NCBI RefSeq assembly: GCF_014076495.1
Contig: NZ_CP043575.1
Location: 1,612,001 to 1,676,000 of the forward strand
Direction of reading: 5' to 3'
DNA length: 64,000 bases
DNA from: Comamonas koreensis
GTDB lineage: Bacteria > Pseudomonadota > Gammaproteobacteria > Burkholderiales > Burkholderiaceae_C
The translations under genes were made by a program, and so were the position numbers. Of the stretch, positions 1 through 8,665 are shown piece after piece. Position 1 is the first letter of the stretch, and every line of letters begins with the position of its first letter. The notes under the pieces are model-generated. The model saw only the letters and a program-made list of their open reading frames with translations, ran no database searches and was not told the DNA's origin.

Positions 1-2
1 AC

Positions 3-80
3 CTGGCGCCCAAGGTGCGCAGCTTTATCGATTGCCTGTCGCAGGAGCTGGGTGGCGCGGCCCCTGAGCCAGCGGTCTAG
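3..80 (+). CDS. C-terminal end of a LysR-family regulator (partial)
   Basis: Only the last 25 codons are inside the window. The reading frame ends ...KVRSFIDCLSQELG... then a short Ala/Pro tail and TAG at 78-80. The pattern V-R-x-F-I-D-x-L is typical of the last helix of LysR-type transcriptional regulators, where the co-inducer domain ends with 'RxFxDFL'. The stop codon overlaps the stop codon of the convergent alkB gene within the four bases CTAG. The assignment rests on this short tail only; another regulator with a similar end is possible. Confidence 0.55.
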   Translation: MAPKVRSFIDCLSQELGGAAPEPAV

Positions 81-742
81 CTTGCGCGGCGGAAGGTCAG
101 GTTGATTCTTTGGCCATCGAGCAGCGGATGCGCCACAGCGCTCACCCCATCCTTGACCGGCATCACCCCGTGGTAGCGCATGCGGTCCACGCCACCCCAG
201 ACCACCACATCGCCATGCTGCAGCGGCAGCTTTTGCGTGGCATCGGCGCGGGCATCACCACCCCACAAAAAGATGGCGGGCAGGCCCAGCGATACCGACA
301 CGATCGGGTGGCGGGCATCACCTTCGTCCTGGTGCAGGGTCAGGCGGGTGCCGACGCTGTAGCGGTTGATCAGGCAGGCATTGGGGGCAAAAGGCGGCAG
401 CTCGGCTGCCTGCGCCGCCTGGGCGGCCAGCGCTGCGAAGGCGGGTGGCATGGCGGGCCAGGGCTGGCCGCTCAAGGGGTCGGTGGCGCTGTAGCGGTAG
501 CCGTGCTGGTCGCTGTACCAGCCAAATGCGCCGCAGTTGCTCATCGCCACCTGCATAGGGCGCCCGCCGGGGGTGCGCAAATGGCGAAACGGCGCCTGCT
601 GCACGATGGCCTGCACCTGGCGCAGCAAGTCATCCTCCCAGCGCAGCGCAAAGCCGCGCAGCACACAGGCCTGGCGGCCAATGGCAATGCGCTCCCAGTG
701 CGTCTGGTCATCGTTGGCGGCGGGGCTGAACAGGTCTTGCAT
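77..742 (-). CDS. alkB: Alpha-ketoglutarate-dependent DNA repair dioxygenase AlkB
   Basis: A 221-residue protein, close to the 216 residues of E. coli AlkB. AlkB removes methyl groups from 1-methyladenine and 3-methylcytosine in DNA by oxidative demethylation with Fe(II), 2-oxoglutarate and oxygen. The iron-binding facial triad is visible: HQD at residues 137-139 (LHQDEGD), and a distal His in RYHGV. The C-terminal RINLTFRR supplies the 2-oxoglutarate-binding Arg. The ATG at 742 is preferred: a start 18 codons further upstream would lie inside the terminator hairpin at 768-802. The gene converges with the LysR-type gene at its left and lies downstream of two tRNA-Met genes on the same strand. 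Confidence 0.93.
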   Translation of the reverse strand: MQDLFSPAANDDQTHWERIAIGRQACVLRGFALRWEDDLLRQVQAIVQQAPFRHLRTPGGRPMQVAMSNCGAFGWYSDQHGYRYSATDPLSGQPWPAMPPAFAALAAQAAQAAELPPFAPNACLINRYSVGTRLTLHQDEGDARHPIVSVSLGLPAIFLWGGDARADATQKLPLQHGDVVVWGGVDRMRYHGVMPVKDGVSAVAHPLLDGQRINLTFRRAS

Positions 743-767
743 GGGGCTATTGTGCCCCTGTGGGCAT

Positions 768-802
768 AAAAAAACCGCAGGGCCTGTGGCAGGCACTGCG
801 GT
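768..802 (-). terminator. Rho-independent terminator after tRNA-Met copy 1
   Basis: Read on the minus strand, a GC-rich stem with arms ACCGCAG-GCCTG and CAGGC-CTGCGGT (one internal mismatch) is followed by a run of seven T. It lies directly after the tRNA 3' end and before alkB. Confidence 0.8.
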
Positions 803-808
803 GGGATG

Positions 809-885
809 TGGTGGTCGTAGTGGGACTTGAACCTACGACATCAGCATTATGAATGCTGCGCTCTAACCAACTGAGCTATACGACC
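809..885 (-). tRNA. tRNA-Met (CAT), copy 1
   Basis: Elongator-type tRNA-Met with encoded CCA. The acceptor arm is GGTCGTA/TACGACC, the D stem GCTC/GAGC, and the anticodon arm CAGCA-TTCATAA-TGCTG gives anticodon CAT. The T stem GTAGG/CCCAC carries one A-C mismatch. A TACAAT -10-like hexamer (plus-strand 896-901) lies just upstream, so this copy may have its own promoter. Identical in sequence to the copy at 1024-1100. Confidence 0.96.
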
Positions 886-980
886 GGCAGACTCCATTGT
901 AGGGGCGGATGGGCGGCGTACCGGCTGCTGGCTGCGACTTTTTCGGCGCGACTTGCAGCCATCAAAACGGATGCGCCAAA

Positions 981-1017
981 GAGAAAAGCCGCAGTGATCA
1001 TGCAATCACTGCGGCTT
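981..1017 (-). terminator. Rho-independent terminator after tRNA-Met copy 2
   Basis: Perfect 13-bp stem, arms AAGCCGCAGTGAT and ATCACTGCGGCTT (986-1017) with a CATGCA loop, followed on the minus strand by TTTCTCTTT. It separates the two tRNA-Met genes into two transcription units. Confidence 0.85.
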
Positions 1018-1023
1018 GAAACC

Positions 1024-1100
1024 TGGTGGTCGTAGTGGGACTTGAACCTACGACATCAGCATTATGAATGCTGCGCTCTAACCAACTGAGCTATACGACC
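1024..1100 (-). tRNA. tRNA-Met (CAT), copy 2
   Basis: Identical to the tRNA at 809-885 over all 77 bases, including encoded CCA and the A-C mismatch in the T stem; identity continues for six bases beyond the 5' end (CGGCAGA region). Anticodon CAT in a TTCATAA loop. A sigma-70-like promoter precedes it and a strong terminator follows it. Confidence 0.96.
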
Positions 1101-1111
1101 GGCAGAACGAA

Positions 1112-1143
1112 ATTATATACCGAAAATTTGGCTCGGCGATCAA
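1112..1143 (-). promoter_or_regulatory. Promoter of tRNA-Met copy 2
   Basis: On the minus strand TTGATC (1138-1143) and TATAAT (1112-1117) are visible, with an overlapping TATATA that would give an 18-bp spacer. The -10 is 11 bp before the mature tRNA 5' end, a usual distance for a tRNA promoter. Confidence 0.6.
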
Positions 1144-1233
1144 TGTCGCCAGGTTTTGTCAAAAACAGTCATTTTGCGTGGCGGGTGCTGGCAAGGACCA
1201 TGGCCCCTGCACCAATGGCACCGTAGCGCCTGA

Positions 1234-2013
1234 TCAGCTGTTGCTGAACTGGGCCGGGCGCTTGTTGACGAAGGCGTCCATGCCTTCTTTCTGGTCATTG
1301 GTCGCGAACAGCGCGTGGAACAGGCGCCGCTCGAACATCACGCCGTCGTTGAGGCTGCCCTCGAACGCGCGGTTCACCGATTCCTTGGCGGCCATCACGG
1401 CCAGCTGCGAGAAGCCGCTGATGATGATGGCCGCGCCCAGCGCCTCTTCCATCAGCTTGTCCACGGGCACCACGCGGCTGACCAGGCTGGCACGCTCGGC
1501 CTCGTCGGCGTTCATCATGCGGCCGGTGAGGGCCAGGTCCATGGCCTTGGCCTTGCCCACGGCGCGGGGCAGGCGCTGCGTGCCGCCGGCGCCGGGGATG
1601 ACGCCCAGCTTGATCTCGGGCTGGCCAAAGCGGGCGTTGTCGGCGGCGATGATGAAGTCGCACATCATGGCCAGCTCGCAGCCGCCACCCAGTGCGTAGC
1701 CGCTGACGGCGGCAATGACGGGCTTGCGGATGCTGCGGATCGCTTCCCAGTTGCGGGTGATGTAGTCGCCGCCATAGGCATCGGCAAAGCTGTACTTGGC
1801 CATGGCGCCAATGTCGGCGCCCGCGGCAAAGGCCTTTTCGCTGCCGGTGATGATCATGCAGCCAATGTTCTTGTCGGCGTCAAAGGCCTTGAGCGCCTCA
1901 CCCAGCTCGTTCATCAGCTGGTCGTTGAGCGCGTTCAGCGCCTTGGGGCGGTTGAGCGTGATGATGCCCACTTTCTCGGCTTCGACGCGCACTTCGATCA
2001 TTTCATAGGCCAC
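1234..2013 (-). CDS. Enoyl-CoA hydratase (crotonase family)
   Basis: A 259-residue crotonase-fold enzyme that hydrates 2-enoyl-CoA to 3-hydroxyacyl-CoA in fatty-acid beta-oxidation or aromatic-compound degradation. Both catalytic glutamates of true hydratases are in place: one in [10 protein letters not shown] and one in [17 protein letters not shown], with the oxyanion-hole glycines beside them; the CoA-binding segment (FAAGADI) is present. The start is GTG at 2013, seven bases after an AAGGAG ribosome binding site; an ATG four codons later is less well spaced. No other beta-oxidation gene is adjacent, so the substrate range cannot be told. PaaF-type and EchA8-type are both possible. Confidence 0.92.
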   Translation of the reverse strand: MAYEMIEVRVEAEKVGIITLNRPKALNALNDQLMNELGEALKAFDADKNIGCMIITGSEKAFAAGADIGAMAKYSFADAYGGDYITRNWEAIRSIRKPVIAAVSGYALGGGCELAMMCDFIIAADNARFGQPEIKLGVIPGAGGTQRLPRAVGKAKAMDLALTGRMMNADEAERASLVSRVVPVDKLMEEALGAAIIISGFSQLAVMAAKESVNRAFEGSLNDGVMFERRLFHALFATNDQKEGMDAFVNKRPAQFSNS

Positions 2014-2160
2014 GGTCTATCTCCTTGGGTTGTGGGGCAGCAGCGGCCTGCTGGCGCCCGCATGGTCGACAGGCATCCTACACCAAGCGGGCTGTTGCGG
2101 CGTAGCGAGCTGCGCAAGATGGCGCTTTTTGGGTGCAGGTGGGCGGGTCACTGCCCGCGA

Positions 2161-3996
2161 TCAACGCCCGTCCAGCCAGAGATTGACCAGATTCGCATCG
2201 GTGACAGCCAAGGTGACGGTGTCGCTCTGGCTGGCAGTTTTTGGGGCTTTCTTGCGGCCTTTTGCAGGGGCGGCGTCTGCGCGGGCTGGCAAGGCCAGCG
2301 GCAGGCGCAGCAGGCGCTTGTCCCGGGCTACCAGGGCCAGCACCTGCTGGGCATCCCCGGCGTAGAGCAGCAGGTCGTCGAGCTTGTGCAGGCGCCAACC
2401 GCCGCTCTGGGCACTGGCCTGCAGCGGCTCGATGCCGATCCATTCGTCGCCCGCCATCATGCCGGCGGCCTCGGCCGCGCCGCCGCGCAGCACCACCTTG
2501 ATGCTGATGCCCGCAGCGCCCTCGGCCACGCGCAGGCCCAGCTGCTGGGCGATCTGGGGCTTGTCGGGCTGGCAATCGACGCCATGGGCCTGGAGCAGGG
2601 CGGCCACGGGCAGATCGAGCTTGCCATGCACCCAGGCGCTGATGTCGGCGGCCCAGCTGCGGTCCGTCAGCTCGTGCAGCACATCGAGCAGGTCCTGCTC
2701 GCGCATCGGGCCGGCCTTGCAGCGCCGGTACAGTGCCCGCATCACCCCATCAAGCCCGCTGTGGCCTGCGCGGCGCAGGCTCAGGTCCAGGCACAGGGCC
2801 ACCAGCGAGCCCTTGGTGTAGTAGCTGACGGTGGCGTTGGGCGTGTTCTCGTCCTGGCGGTAGTACTTGACCCAGGCGTCATAGCTCGCCTCGGCCACGC
2901 TTTGCAGATGGCGGCCCGGCGTCTGCAGCACCTGGTTCAAGGTCTTGTTGAGCAGCTTGAGGTACTGGCTGTTGTCCAGCAGGCCGGCGCGGCGCAGGAC
3001 CAGGTCGTCGTAGTAGCTGGTAAAGCCCTCGAAGAACCACAGCAGCTCGGTGTAGTTCTCGCGTTCGTAGTCGTAGCTGGCCAGCTCCATCGGGCGCAGG
3101 CGCTTGACGTTCCAGGTGTGGAAATACTCGTGGCTGATGAGACCCAGCAAGGTGATGTAACCGCTGCTGGCCTGGGCCTCGCCCTTGCGGGGGAGGTCGC
3201 GCCGGCTGCAGATCAGGGCGGTGGAGTTCTTGTGCTCGAGGCCGCCGTAGTTGTCGTCCATGGCGTTGAGCATGAACACATAGCGCTCGAAAGGCGGCCT
3301 GCCCCGGGGGTGCCAGAGGCGGATTTCGGTCTCGCAGATCTTTTGCGTATCGGCAATGAGGCGTGCGCCATCAAAACTGGGCGGTGCGCCGGCCACCACA
3401 AAGCGGTGCGCCACGCCGTGCGCGCTGAACTCGGCGCTCCAGAATGGCCCCATCTCCACCGGGCAGTCCACCAGCTCATCATAGCTGCTGGCATGGTAGC
3501 GGCCAAAGCCTTGGGGGTTGGTCTGCGCGGCCAGGAGGCCGGTGGCCACCTGCCAATGGGGCTGCTGGGCCGGCGGCTCGATGTGCAGCACCTGCAGCAG
3601 GGCCTCGCTGCCATGCACACGCAAAAATACACTGGTGCCGTTGAAAAAGCCGCGCTGGCTGTCGAGCCAGGCAGTGCGCACCGAGCTGTCATAGGCGCAG
3701 ATCTGGTAGCTCAGGGTCAGCGGTTCCGCTGCGCTGCAGTCCACCACCCAGGTGTTCTTGTTCTGCTGCTGGATATCGACCAGCTGCGCGCTTTGGCTGG
3801 CGCTCAGGCCCTGCAGCGATTTGGAGAACTCACGCACCAGGTAGCTGCCCGGGATCCAGACCGGCAGCGACACGGTCTGCATCGCCTTGGGCCGGGGGAT
3901 ATTGAGCACGACCTGGTAGAGGTGGGCGTGCAGATCGATGGGCGTGATGGTGTACTGGATGGCATGGGGTGCCGTGGCGGCTGCGCTTTGGGTCAT
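2161..3996 (-). CDS. M61-family metallopeptidase with C-terminal PDZ domain
   Basis: A 611-residue protein of the M61 (glycyl aminopeptidase-like) family. An N-terminal beta-rich domain (about residues 15-180) is followed by a gluzincin catalytic domain with the zinc motif HEYFH at residues 289-293 and a downstream Glu-rich helix (TELLWFFEGFTSYYDD). The C-terminal part (about 480-570) has the G-L-x-V and G-D-E-W pattern of a PDZ domain. A Lys/Pro/Ala-rich stretch separates it from the last segment. No signal peptide is seen. The start at 3996 is chosen because upstream codons read into the terminator and dsbC; an ATG at 4023 is also possible. No strong ribosome binding site is visible for either. 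Confidence 0.88.
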   Translation of the reverse strand: MTQSAAATAPHAIQYTITPIDLHAHLYQVVLNIPRPKAMQTVSLPVWIPGSYLVREFSKSLQGLSASQSAQLVDIQQQNKNTWVVDCSAAEPLTLSYQICAYDSSVRTAWLDSQRGFFNGTSVFLRVHGSEALLQVLHIEPPAQQPHWQVATGLLAAQTNPQGFGRYHASSYDELVDCPVEMGPFWSAEFSAHGVAHRFVVAGAPPSFDGARLIADTQKICETEIRLWHPRGRPPFERYVFMLNAMDDNYGGLEHKNSTALICSRRDLPRKGEAQASSGYITLLGLISHEYFHTWNVKRLRPMELASYDYERENYTELLWFFEGFTSYYDDLVLRRAGLLDNSQYLKLLNKTLNQVLQTPGRHLQSVAEASYDAWVKYYRQDENTPNATVSYYTKGSLVALCLDLSLRRAGHSGLDGVMRALYRRCKAGPMREQDLLDVLHELTDRSWAADISAWVHGKLDLPVAALLQAHGVDCQPDKPQIAQQLGLRVAEGAAGISIKVVLRGGAAEAAGMMAGDEWIGIEPLQASAQSGGWRLHKLDDLLLYAGDAQQVLALVARDKRLLRLPLALPARADAAPAKGRKKAPKTASQSDTVTLAVTDANLVNLWLDGR

Positions 3997-4055
3997 AGCC
4001 CGCAAGCGTAGCCCCAATTGCATGGGCGCGTGCCGACCCAGGAATTCAGCGGGCA

Positions 4056-4077
4056 CAAAAAAGGCCCCGAAGGGCCT
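4056..4077 (-). terminator. Terminator after dsbC
   Basis: Minus-strand hairpin AGGCCC-TTCG-GGGCCT followed by six T, 30 bp downstream of the dsbC stop codon. Confidence 0.88.
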
Positions 4078-4106
4078 GATGGAATGCGGGCAGCAAGCTG
4101 CCTGGC

Positions 4107-4820
4107 TTACTTGACGGCCTTGAGGCGCTTTTCCAGGTCGTCCGAGCCGATTGCGCCGGGAACGCGCGAGCCATCGGCAAAGAAGATCGTCGGCGTGCCG
4201 GTGATCTTGTACTTGCGGCCAAATTCCATATTGCGCTGCAGCGCCGTCACGTCGCAGCTCGATGCGGCGGCGGGGGCATCGGTGCCCTTGAGCATGTGGC
4301 TGGCCCATTCCTTGGCCGGGTCCTTGGCGCACCAGATGTTGCGCGACTTCTCGACCGAGTCGGGGCTCAGGATCGGGTAGAGGAAGGTGTAGACCGTCAC
4401 GTCCTTGACGTTTTGCAGGTCCTTCTCGAAGCGCTTGCAGTAGCCGCAGTTGGGGTCTTCAAAGACGGCAATCTTGCGCGAGCCATTGCCCTTGACGGTC
4501 TTGATCGCGTCCTTCAGGTTCAGGCTGTTGAAGTCCACTGCCGTCAGCTTGTTCATGCGGTCTTCGGTCAGGTTGCGGTGTGCCTGGGTGTCGATCAGCT
4601 CGCCCTGGATCAGGTAGTTGCCCTTGGCATCGCTGTAGAACAGGTCGGTGCCCACGCGCACTTCATAGAGGCCCTGCATCGGCGTGGCGCTGACTTCGTC
4701 AATCTTTTGCAGCTGGGGGATACGCTCTGCCAGCGCCTTGCGGATCGCGTCTTCTTGTGCACTGGCGGAGAAACTGGCCGCGATGGCAGCACTGGCCAAT
4801 ACGGTAGAGAGAATTCGCAT
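4107..4820 (-). CDS. dsbC: Periplasmic disulfide isomerase DsbC
   Basis: A 237-residue secreted thiol:disulfide interchange protein that corrects wrong disulfides in periplasmic proteins. A signal peptide (MRILSTVLASAAIAASFSASA) occupies about residues 1-21. An N-terminal dimerisation domain leads to a thioredoxin fold with the active site CGYC at residues 125-128 and the cis-Pro loop TGTPT. A second cysteine pair (WCAKD... SSCD) matches the structural disulfide of DsbC. The start is the ATG at 4820; codons further upstream do not look like protein. A strong terminator follows the gene. Confidence 0.95.
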   Translation of the reverse strand: MRILSTVLASAAIAASFSASAQEDAIRKALAERIPQLQKIDEVSATPMQGLYEVRVGTDLFYSDAKGNYLIQGELIDTQAHRNLTEDRMNKLTAVDFNSLNLKDAIKTVKGNGSRKIAVFEDPNCGYCKRFEKDLQNVKDVTVYTFLYPILSPDSVEKSRNIWCAKDPAKEWASHMLKGTDAPAAASSCDVTALQRNMEFGRKYKITGTPTIFFADGSRVPGAIGSDDLEKRLKAVK

Positions 4821-5036
4821 GAGAAACCTTTTTTTGAATCTTGATGGTGAAAAGCCCAGGCACTGGCAGATACCAGTGCCTACAAGCCGCTTGACCGCAC
4901 TCCGACGTCTGTCTTCGAAGCAAGCATGTGCCCCGGGACCCCTCAGGCCCGGGCCAGCGCTAAGCCCTCGCAACTATTAACATTTTGCTACCTGCAAGCG
5001 GCTTCAGGCCGAGCACAGCTTTGTACCAGATGGGCG

Positions 5037-6194
5037 CTAAAAGTTCACTCCCATGGCCTGGCGGGTGACCCAGGATTTCAGCGGGCCGCTGCTCTCAAAG
5101 CCGCGCATGCCCCAGTTTCTCAGGCTTTGCAAAGGCGTCTCGGGCCTGGTAAACAATTGTTGAATGCTGTCCATCGCCAAGCCGATGGGGGCCAGGCGTG
5201 CCTTGCGCTCGCGCTCATAGCGGCGCAGCAGGCGCAGGTCCGACAGGCGGCGCCAGCGCGCATCTTCGCTGGTTAGCAGGCGGGCCAGCGCGGCGATGTC
5301 GGCCATGCCCAGGTTCAGGCCCTGGCCGGCCAACGGGTGCACGGCATGGGCACTGTCGCCGGCCAGCACCCAGCTCTTGGCGCGGGCGCTGTCTTGCAGG
5401 GCGCTCCCCGGCAGGGGGCCGCACCACTGGCGCGCCACCGACTGCTGCAGCGGCCAGGCGGCGCGCTCGGCGCAAACAGTGAGCTGGCCCAGCATGCCCT
5501 GGCTGGCCGATTCCAGCGCCATCGCCAGGCCGGCATCGTCGAGCGCCTTGACGCCTTCGACCTGGCTGACCGGCAGCGACCAGACGACGGCCACCTCATG
5601 GCCGTCCGGGCCGCCCAGCGGCAAAAAGGCCAGAATGTCGCCGGCTGCAGAAAACCACTGGCGCGCGGCCTGGCCATGCGGGCGCTCGCAGCGCAGGCGG
5701 GTGGCGACGGCTGTCTGGTGGTAGGGGATCGTGGCAAACTCCACGCCAAATTCTTCCCGGGTGCGGCTGTGCTTGCCCTCGCAGACCACTGTCAGGGCGG
5801 CATCGACCGGGCTGCCTACCGTCTCGACCATCGGCTGGTAGCGCACGGCAGCGGCCAGTTGCGCTTCCAGCGCCGGCACATCGACGATCCAGTTCAGCGC
5901 CTGGGTATGCTGCTGAGCCGCATCAAAATGCACCTCGCCGCCCTGGTCGCCATAGACATCCATGCGGGTTACCGGCGTGGCGTGCTGGGCCTCGGGCCAG
6001 CTGCGCACCGACTGCAGCACCTCGCGCGAGAGCTGGTTGAGCGCATAGGCGCGCACATCGCCGTGGCCGCTGTTGCTGGGTGCAGGCGCCGTGTCCACCA
6101 GCGCCACGCGCATGCGCTCGCGCGCCAGCAACAATGCCAAGCTGCGGCCCACAATGCCCGCGCCACGGATACAAACGTCGAATTCAGAAGCCAT
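5037..6194 (-). CDS. UbiH/UbiF/COQ6-family FAD-dependent hydroxylase
   Basis: A 385-residue flavoprotein monooxygenase. The N-terminal dinucleotide fold has RGAGIVGRSLA (GxGxxG), and the second FAD motif GDSAHAVHPLAGQGLNLG is present near residue 290. This family hydroxylates the ring of ubiquinone precursors; which ring position this member acts on cannot be read from the sequence. The ATG at 6194 is chosen over an upstream GTG because the GxGxxG fold begins directly after it. It is divergent from the MOSC gene at 6360. Confidence 0.87.
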   Translation of the reverse strand: MASEFDVCIRGAGIVGRSLALLLARERMRVALVDTAPAPSNSGHGDVRAYALNQLSREVLQSVRSWPEAQHATPVTRMDVYGDQGGEVHFDAAQQHTQALNWIVDVPALEAQLAAAVRYQPMVETVGSPVDAALTVVCEGKHSRTREEFGVEFATIPYHQTAVATRLRCERPHGQAARQWFSAAGDILAFLPLGGPDGHEVAVVWSLPVSQVEGVKALDDAGLAMALESASQGMLGQLTVCAERAAWPLQQSVARQWCGPLPGSALQDSARAKSWVLAGDSAHAVHPLAGQGLNLGMADIAALARLLTSEDARWRRLSDLRLLRRYERERKARLAPIGLAMDSIQQLFTRPETPLQSLRNWGMRGFESSGPLKSWVTRQAMGVNF

Positions 6195-6359
6195 AAGCGA
6201 TCTATTGTAGTGGGGCACCATGGCAGTGCAGCGCGCAGGTACGACTTGGCGCAGGGGGCTGGCCACCGTTGGGCGCTCAGCAGGCGGTCCCCAGATGCAA
6301 GGCGGCCATTTACTCGTTACAGTGTGGTTTGCCCAGAATCAACCCAGGCGCAGAGCAGC

Positions 6360-7241
6360 ATGGCAAATAGCGAATTTTTTGATGTCACCGGCCATATTGG
6401 CCAATTGTGGGTTTTTCCCATCAAATCCTGTGCCGGTATCGCCGTGCAAAGCGCACGCCTGTTGGCCACAGGCTTGGAGCATGACCGGGCCTTCATGCTC
6501 GTCGATGGTCGGGGCGAATTCATCTCGCAGCGCGAAATCGCCCGCATGGTGCTGGTGCAGCCGGCCATTGCCGATGGCGTGATGACGGTCACCGCCCCGG
6601 GCATGGACCCGCTCCAGGTGGACATGGCCTTTAGCGGCCCCGAGCGGGCGGTGCGCGTCTGGGACGACCAGGTGACGGGCCTGCAGGCGCCCGATGCCGT
6701 CAATGCCTGGTTCAGCGCGTTCCTGCAGACCGAATGCACTTTGGTGCGCATGGCGCCGCAGGCGCTGCGGCTGGCGAGCAAGAAGTGGACAGGCGGGGCC
6801 GATGCGCCCACGCAGTTTGCCGATGGCTTTCCGGTGCTGGTGGTCAGCCAGGCCTCCGTCAATGAGCTCAATGAGCGCCTGCGCCAGGCGGGCGACGCGC
6901 CGGTGGTGGCTGAGCGCTTTCGCGCCAATATCATTGTCGAAGGCTTTCAGTCGCATGACGAAGACCGCATCGAGAGCCTGTCGGTGCAGCAGGGCGGCCC
7001 GGGCAGCCAGCAATGGGCCGATCTGCCGCTGGTCAAGCCCTGCGCACGCTGCCCGATCCCCGATATCGACCCGGCCACCGCTGCGAGCGGTACCAGCGTG
7101 ACCGACACCTTGCAGACCTACCGTCACGATGAGCGCCTGGACGGCGCCGTCACCTTTGGCATGAATGCCTATGTGCCGGCAGGTACGGGCGGGATATTGC
7201 GGGTGGGTGATGCGGTCGGCGGTGCCTTACAGTTTGATTGA
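6360..7241 (+). CDS. MOSC-domain protein with N-terminal MOSC_N barrel (YcbX-like)
   Basis: A 293-residue protein. Residues 1-120 match the MOSC_N beta barrel (LWVFPIKSCAGI, the usual 'YPIKS' motif); residues about 125-285 form the MOSC domain, with the Cys-containing segment KPCARCPIPDID that holds the molybdenum cofactor sulfur-binding cysteine in this family. YcbX-type proteins reduce N-hydroxylated base analogues, with electrons from a ferredoxin-like partner. Here no C-terminal 2Fe-2S domain is present, so a separate reductase would be needed. A putative AGG-type ribosome binding site is weak. Confidence 0.88.
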   Translation: MANSEFFDVTGHIGQLWVFPIKSCAGIAVQSARLLATGLEHDRAFMLVDGRGEFISQREIARMVLVQPAIADGVMTVTAPGMDPLQVDMAFSGPERAVRVWDDQVTGLQAPDAVNAWFSAFLQTECTLVRMAPQALRLASKKWTGGADAPTQFADGFPVLVVSQASVNELNERLRQAGDAPVVAERFRANIIVEGFQSHDEDRIESLSVQQGGPGSQQWADLPLVKPCARCPIPDIDPATAASGTSVTDTLQTYRHDERLDGAVTFGMNAYVPAGTGGILRVGDAVGGALQFD

Positions 7242-7332
7242 GGCTTTCCGTTGAAATACGCCTGGATTCGCGATTGCCATGCAGTCGGCTTAAAATGCCT
7301 GGTTTGTCCGAAAGAATAGAGAAAGCACTGCC

Positions 7333-8427
7333 ATGAGCCTCAAATGCGGCATCGTCGGTTTGCCCAATGTTGGCAAGTCCACCCTTTTTAATGCGTTGAC
7401 CAAGGCAGGGATTGCCGCCGAAAACTATCCTTTCTGCACGATCGAACCCAATACCGGCGTGGTGGAAGTGCCCGATCCGCGCCTGGACCAGCTGTCCAAG
7501 ATCGTCGAGCCCGAGCGCGTTGTTCCGGCCATCGTGGAGTTTGTCGACATCGCCGGCCTGGTGGCAGGCGCCTCCAAGGGCGAAGGCCTGGGCAACCAGT
7601 TCCTGGCCCACATCCGCGAGACCGACGCCATCGTCAACGTCGTGCGCTGCTTCGAAGACCCGAACGTGATCCACGTGGCCAACAAGGTCGACCCGATTGC
7701 CGATATCGAAGTCATCCAGACCGAGCTGTGCCTGGCCGACCTGGCCACCGTCGAAAAAGCGCTGAACCGCTACAGCAAGGCGGCCAAGTCGGGCAACGAC
7801 AAGGAAGCGGCCAAGCTGGTCTCGCTGCTGACCCCCATCCAGGCCGTGCTCGACGAGGGCAAGCCCGCCCGCATCGTGCCCGTGTCCAAGGAAGACGCGC
7901 CGCTGCTCAAGCAGTTCTGCCTGATCACCGCCAAGCCCGCGATGTTTGTCGGCAACGTCAGCGAAGACGGCTTCGAGAACAACCCGCTGCTCGACAGCCT
8001 CAAGGCCTATGCCCAAGCGCAAGGCGCGCCCGTGGTCGCCATCTGCGCCAAGATCGAGGCAGAAATGTCCGAGATGGGCGACGAAGACCGCGACATGTTC
8101 CTGCAGGAAATGGGCCTGGAAGAGCCTGGCCTTAACCGCCTGATCCGCGCCGGCTTCTCGCTGCTGGGTCTGCAAACCTACTTCACCGCCGGTGTGAAGG
8201 AAGTGCGCGCCTGGACGGTGCCCGTGGGCGCCACCGCACCCCAGGCCGCTGGCGTCATCCACGGCGACTTCGAGCGCGGCTTTATCCGCGCCCAGACCAT
8301 CGCCTTTGATGACTACATCCAGTACAAGGGTGAGCAGGGTGCCAAGGAAGCGGGCAAGATGCGCGCCGAAGGCAAGGAATACATCGTCAAGGATGGCGAT
8401 GTGTTGAACTTCCTGTTTAACGTCTGA
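7333..8427 (+). CDS. ychF: Ribosome-associated ATPase YchF
   Basis: A 364-residue member of the Obg-related P-loop NTPases, the usual length for YchF. P-loop GLPNVGKST at residues 9-17; the G4 position reads NVSE rather than NKxD, the change that gives YchF its ATP preference. A coiled-coil hairpin lies in the middle and a TGS domain at the C terminus ([15 protein letters not shown] ... [12 protein letters not shown]). YchF binds ribosomes and acts in stress responses. It stands alone and ends at a strong terminator. Confidence 0.96.
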   Translation: MSLKCGIVGLPNVGKSTLFNALTKAGIAAENYPFCTIEPNTGVVEVPDPRLDQLSKIVEPERVVPAIVEFVDIAGLVAGASKGEGLGNQFLAHIRETDAIVNVVRCFEDPNVIHVANKVDPIADIEVIQTELCLADLATVEKALNRYSKAAKSGNDKEAAKLVSLLTPIQAVLDEGKPARIVPVSKEDAPLLKQFCLITAKPAMFVGNVSEDGFENNPLLDSLKAYAQAQGAPVVAICAKIEAEMSEMGDEDRDMFLQEMGLEEPGLNRLIRAGFSLLGLQTYFTAGVKEVRAWTVPVGATAPQAAGVIHGDFERGFIRAQTIAFDDYIQYKGEQGAKEAGKMRAEGKEYIVKDGDVLNFLFNV

Positions 8428-8486
8428 CCGTTTCGGCAACAACACTGCCCGCAGGCATTCGCTGCGTGCTGGCCGTCAGAACCCCC

Positions 8487-8514
8487 AAGCCCGCTGCAGG
8501 TCAGCGGGCTTTTT
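8487..8514 (+). terminator. Terminator after ychF
   Basis: Hairpin with arms AGCCCGCTG and CAGCGGGCT, loop CAGGT, then TTTTT. Confidence 0.9.
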
Positions 8515-8665
8515 CGTGCTGCACTGCGCTCATGCGCATGGGGCAGCGCGATGGCAGAGCAACGCTGCAAGCCGTTATAAGATAGCCGCTGCTTGCGACG
8601 TAGCGCCCTCTTGGCTGGCACTGCAAGCGCCGCCCCGTCCATCGATTTTTGAAAGCCCCCCTTTG

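Noticed and set aside
743..796. Eighteen extra codons at the N terminus of AlkB
   Set aside because: They overlap the terminator hairpin of the tRNA gene and have no family similarity; ATG 742 gives the normal length.
1315..4011. 898-codon open frame on the plus strand across the enoyl-CoA hydratase and M61 peptidase genes
   Set aside because: It is antisense to two clear genes; its product is rich in His, Gln, Gly and Ala without any domain, the usual shadow in GC-rich DNA. The same holds for long frames opposite hemL, purH, chpA and pilJ.
7242..7332. Promoter of ychF (TTGCCA and TAAAAT)
   Set aside because: The spacing between the two hexamers is only 11 bp, so they cannot work together; no better pair was found.
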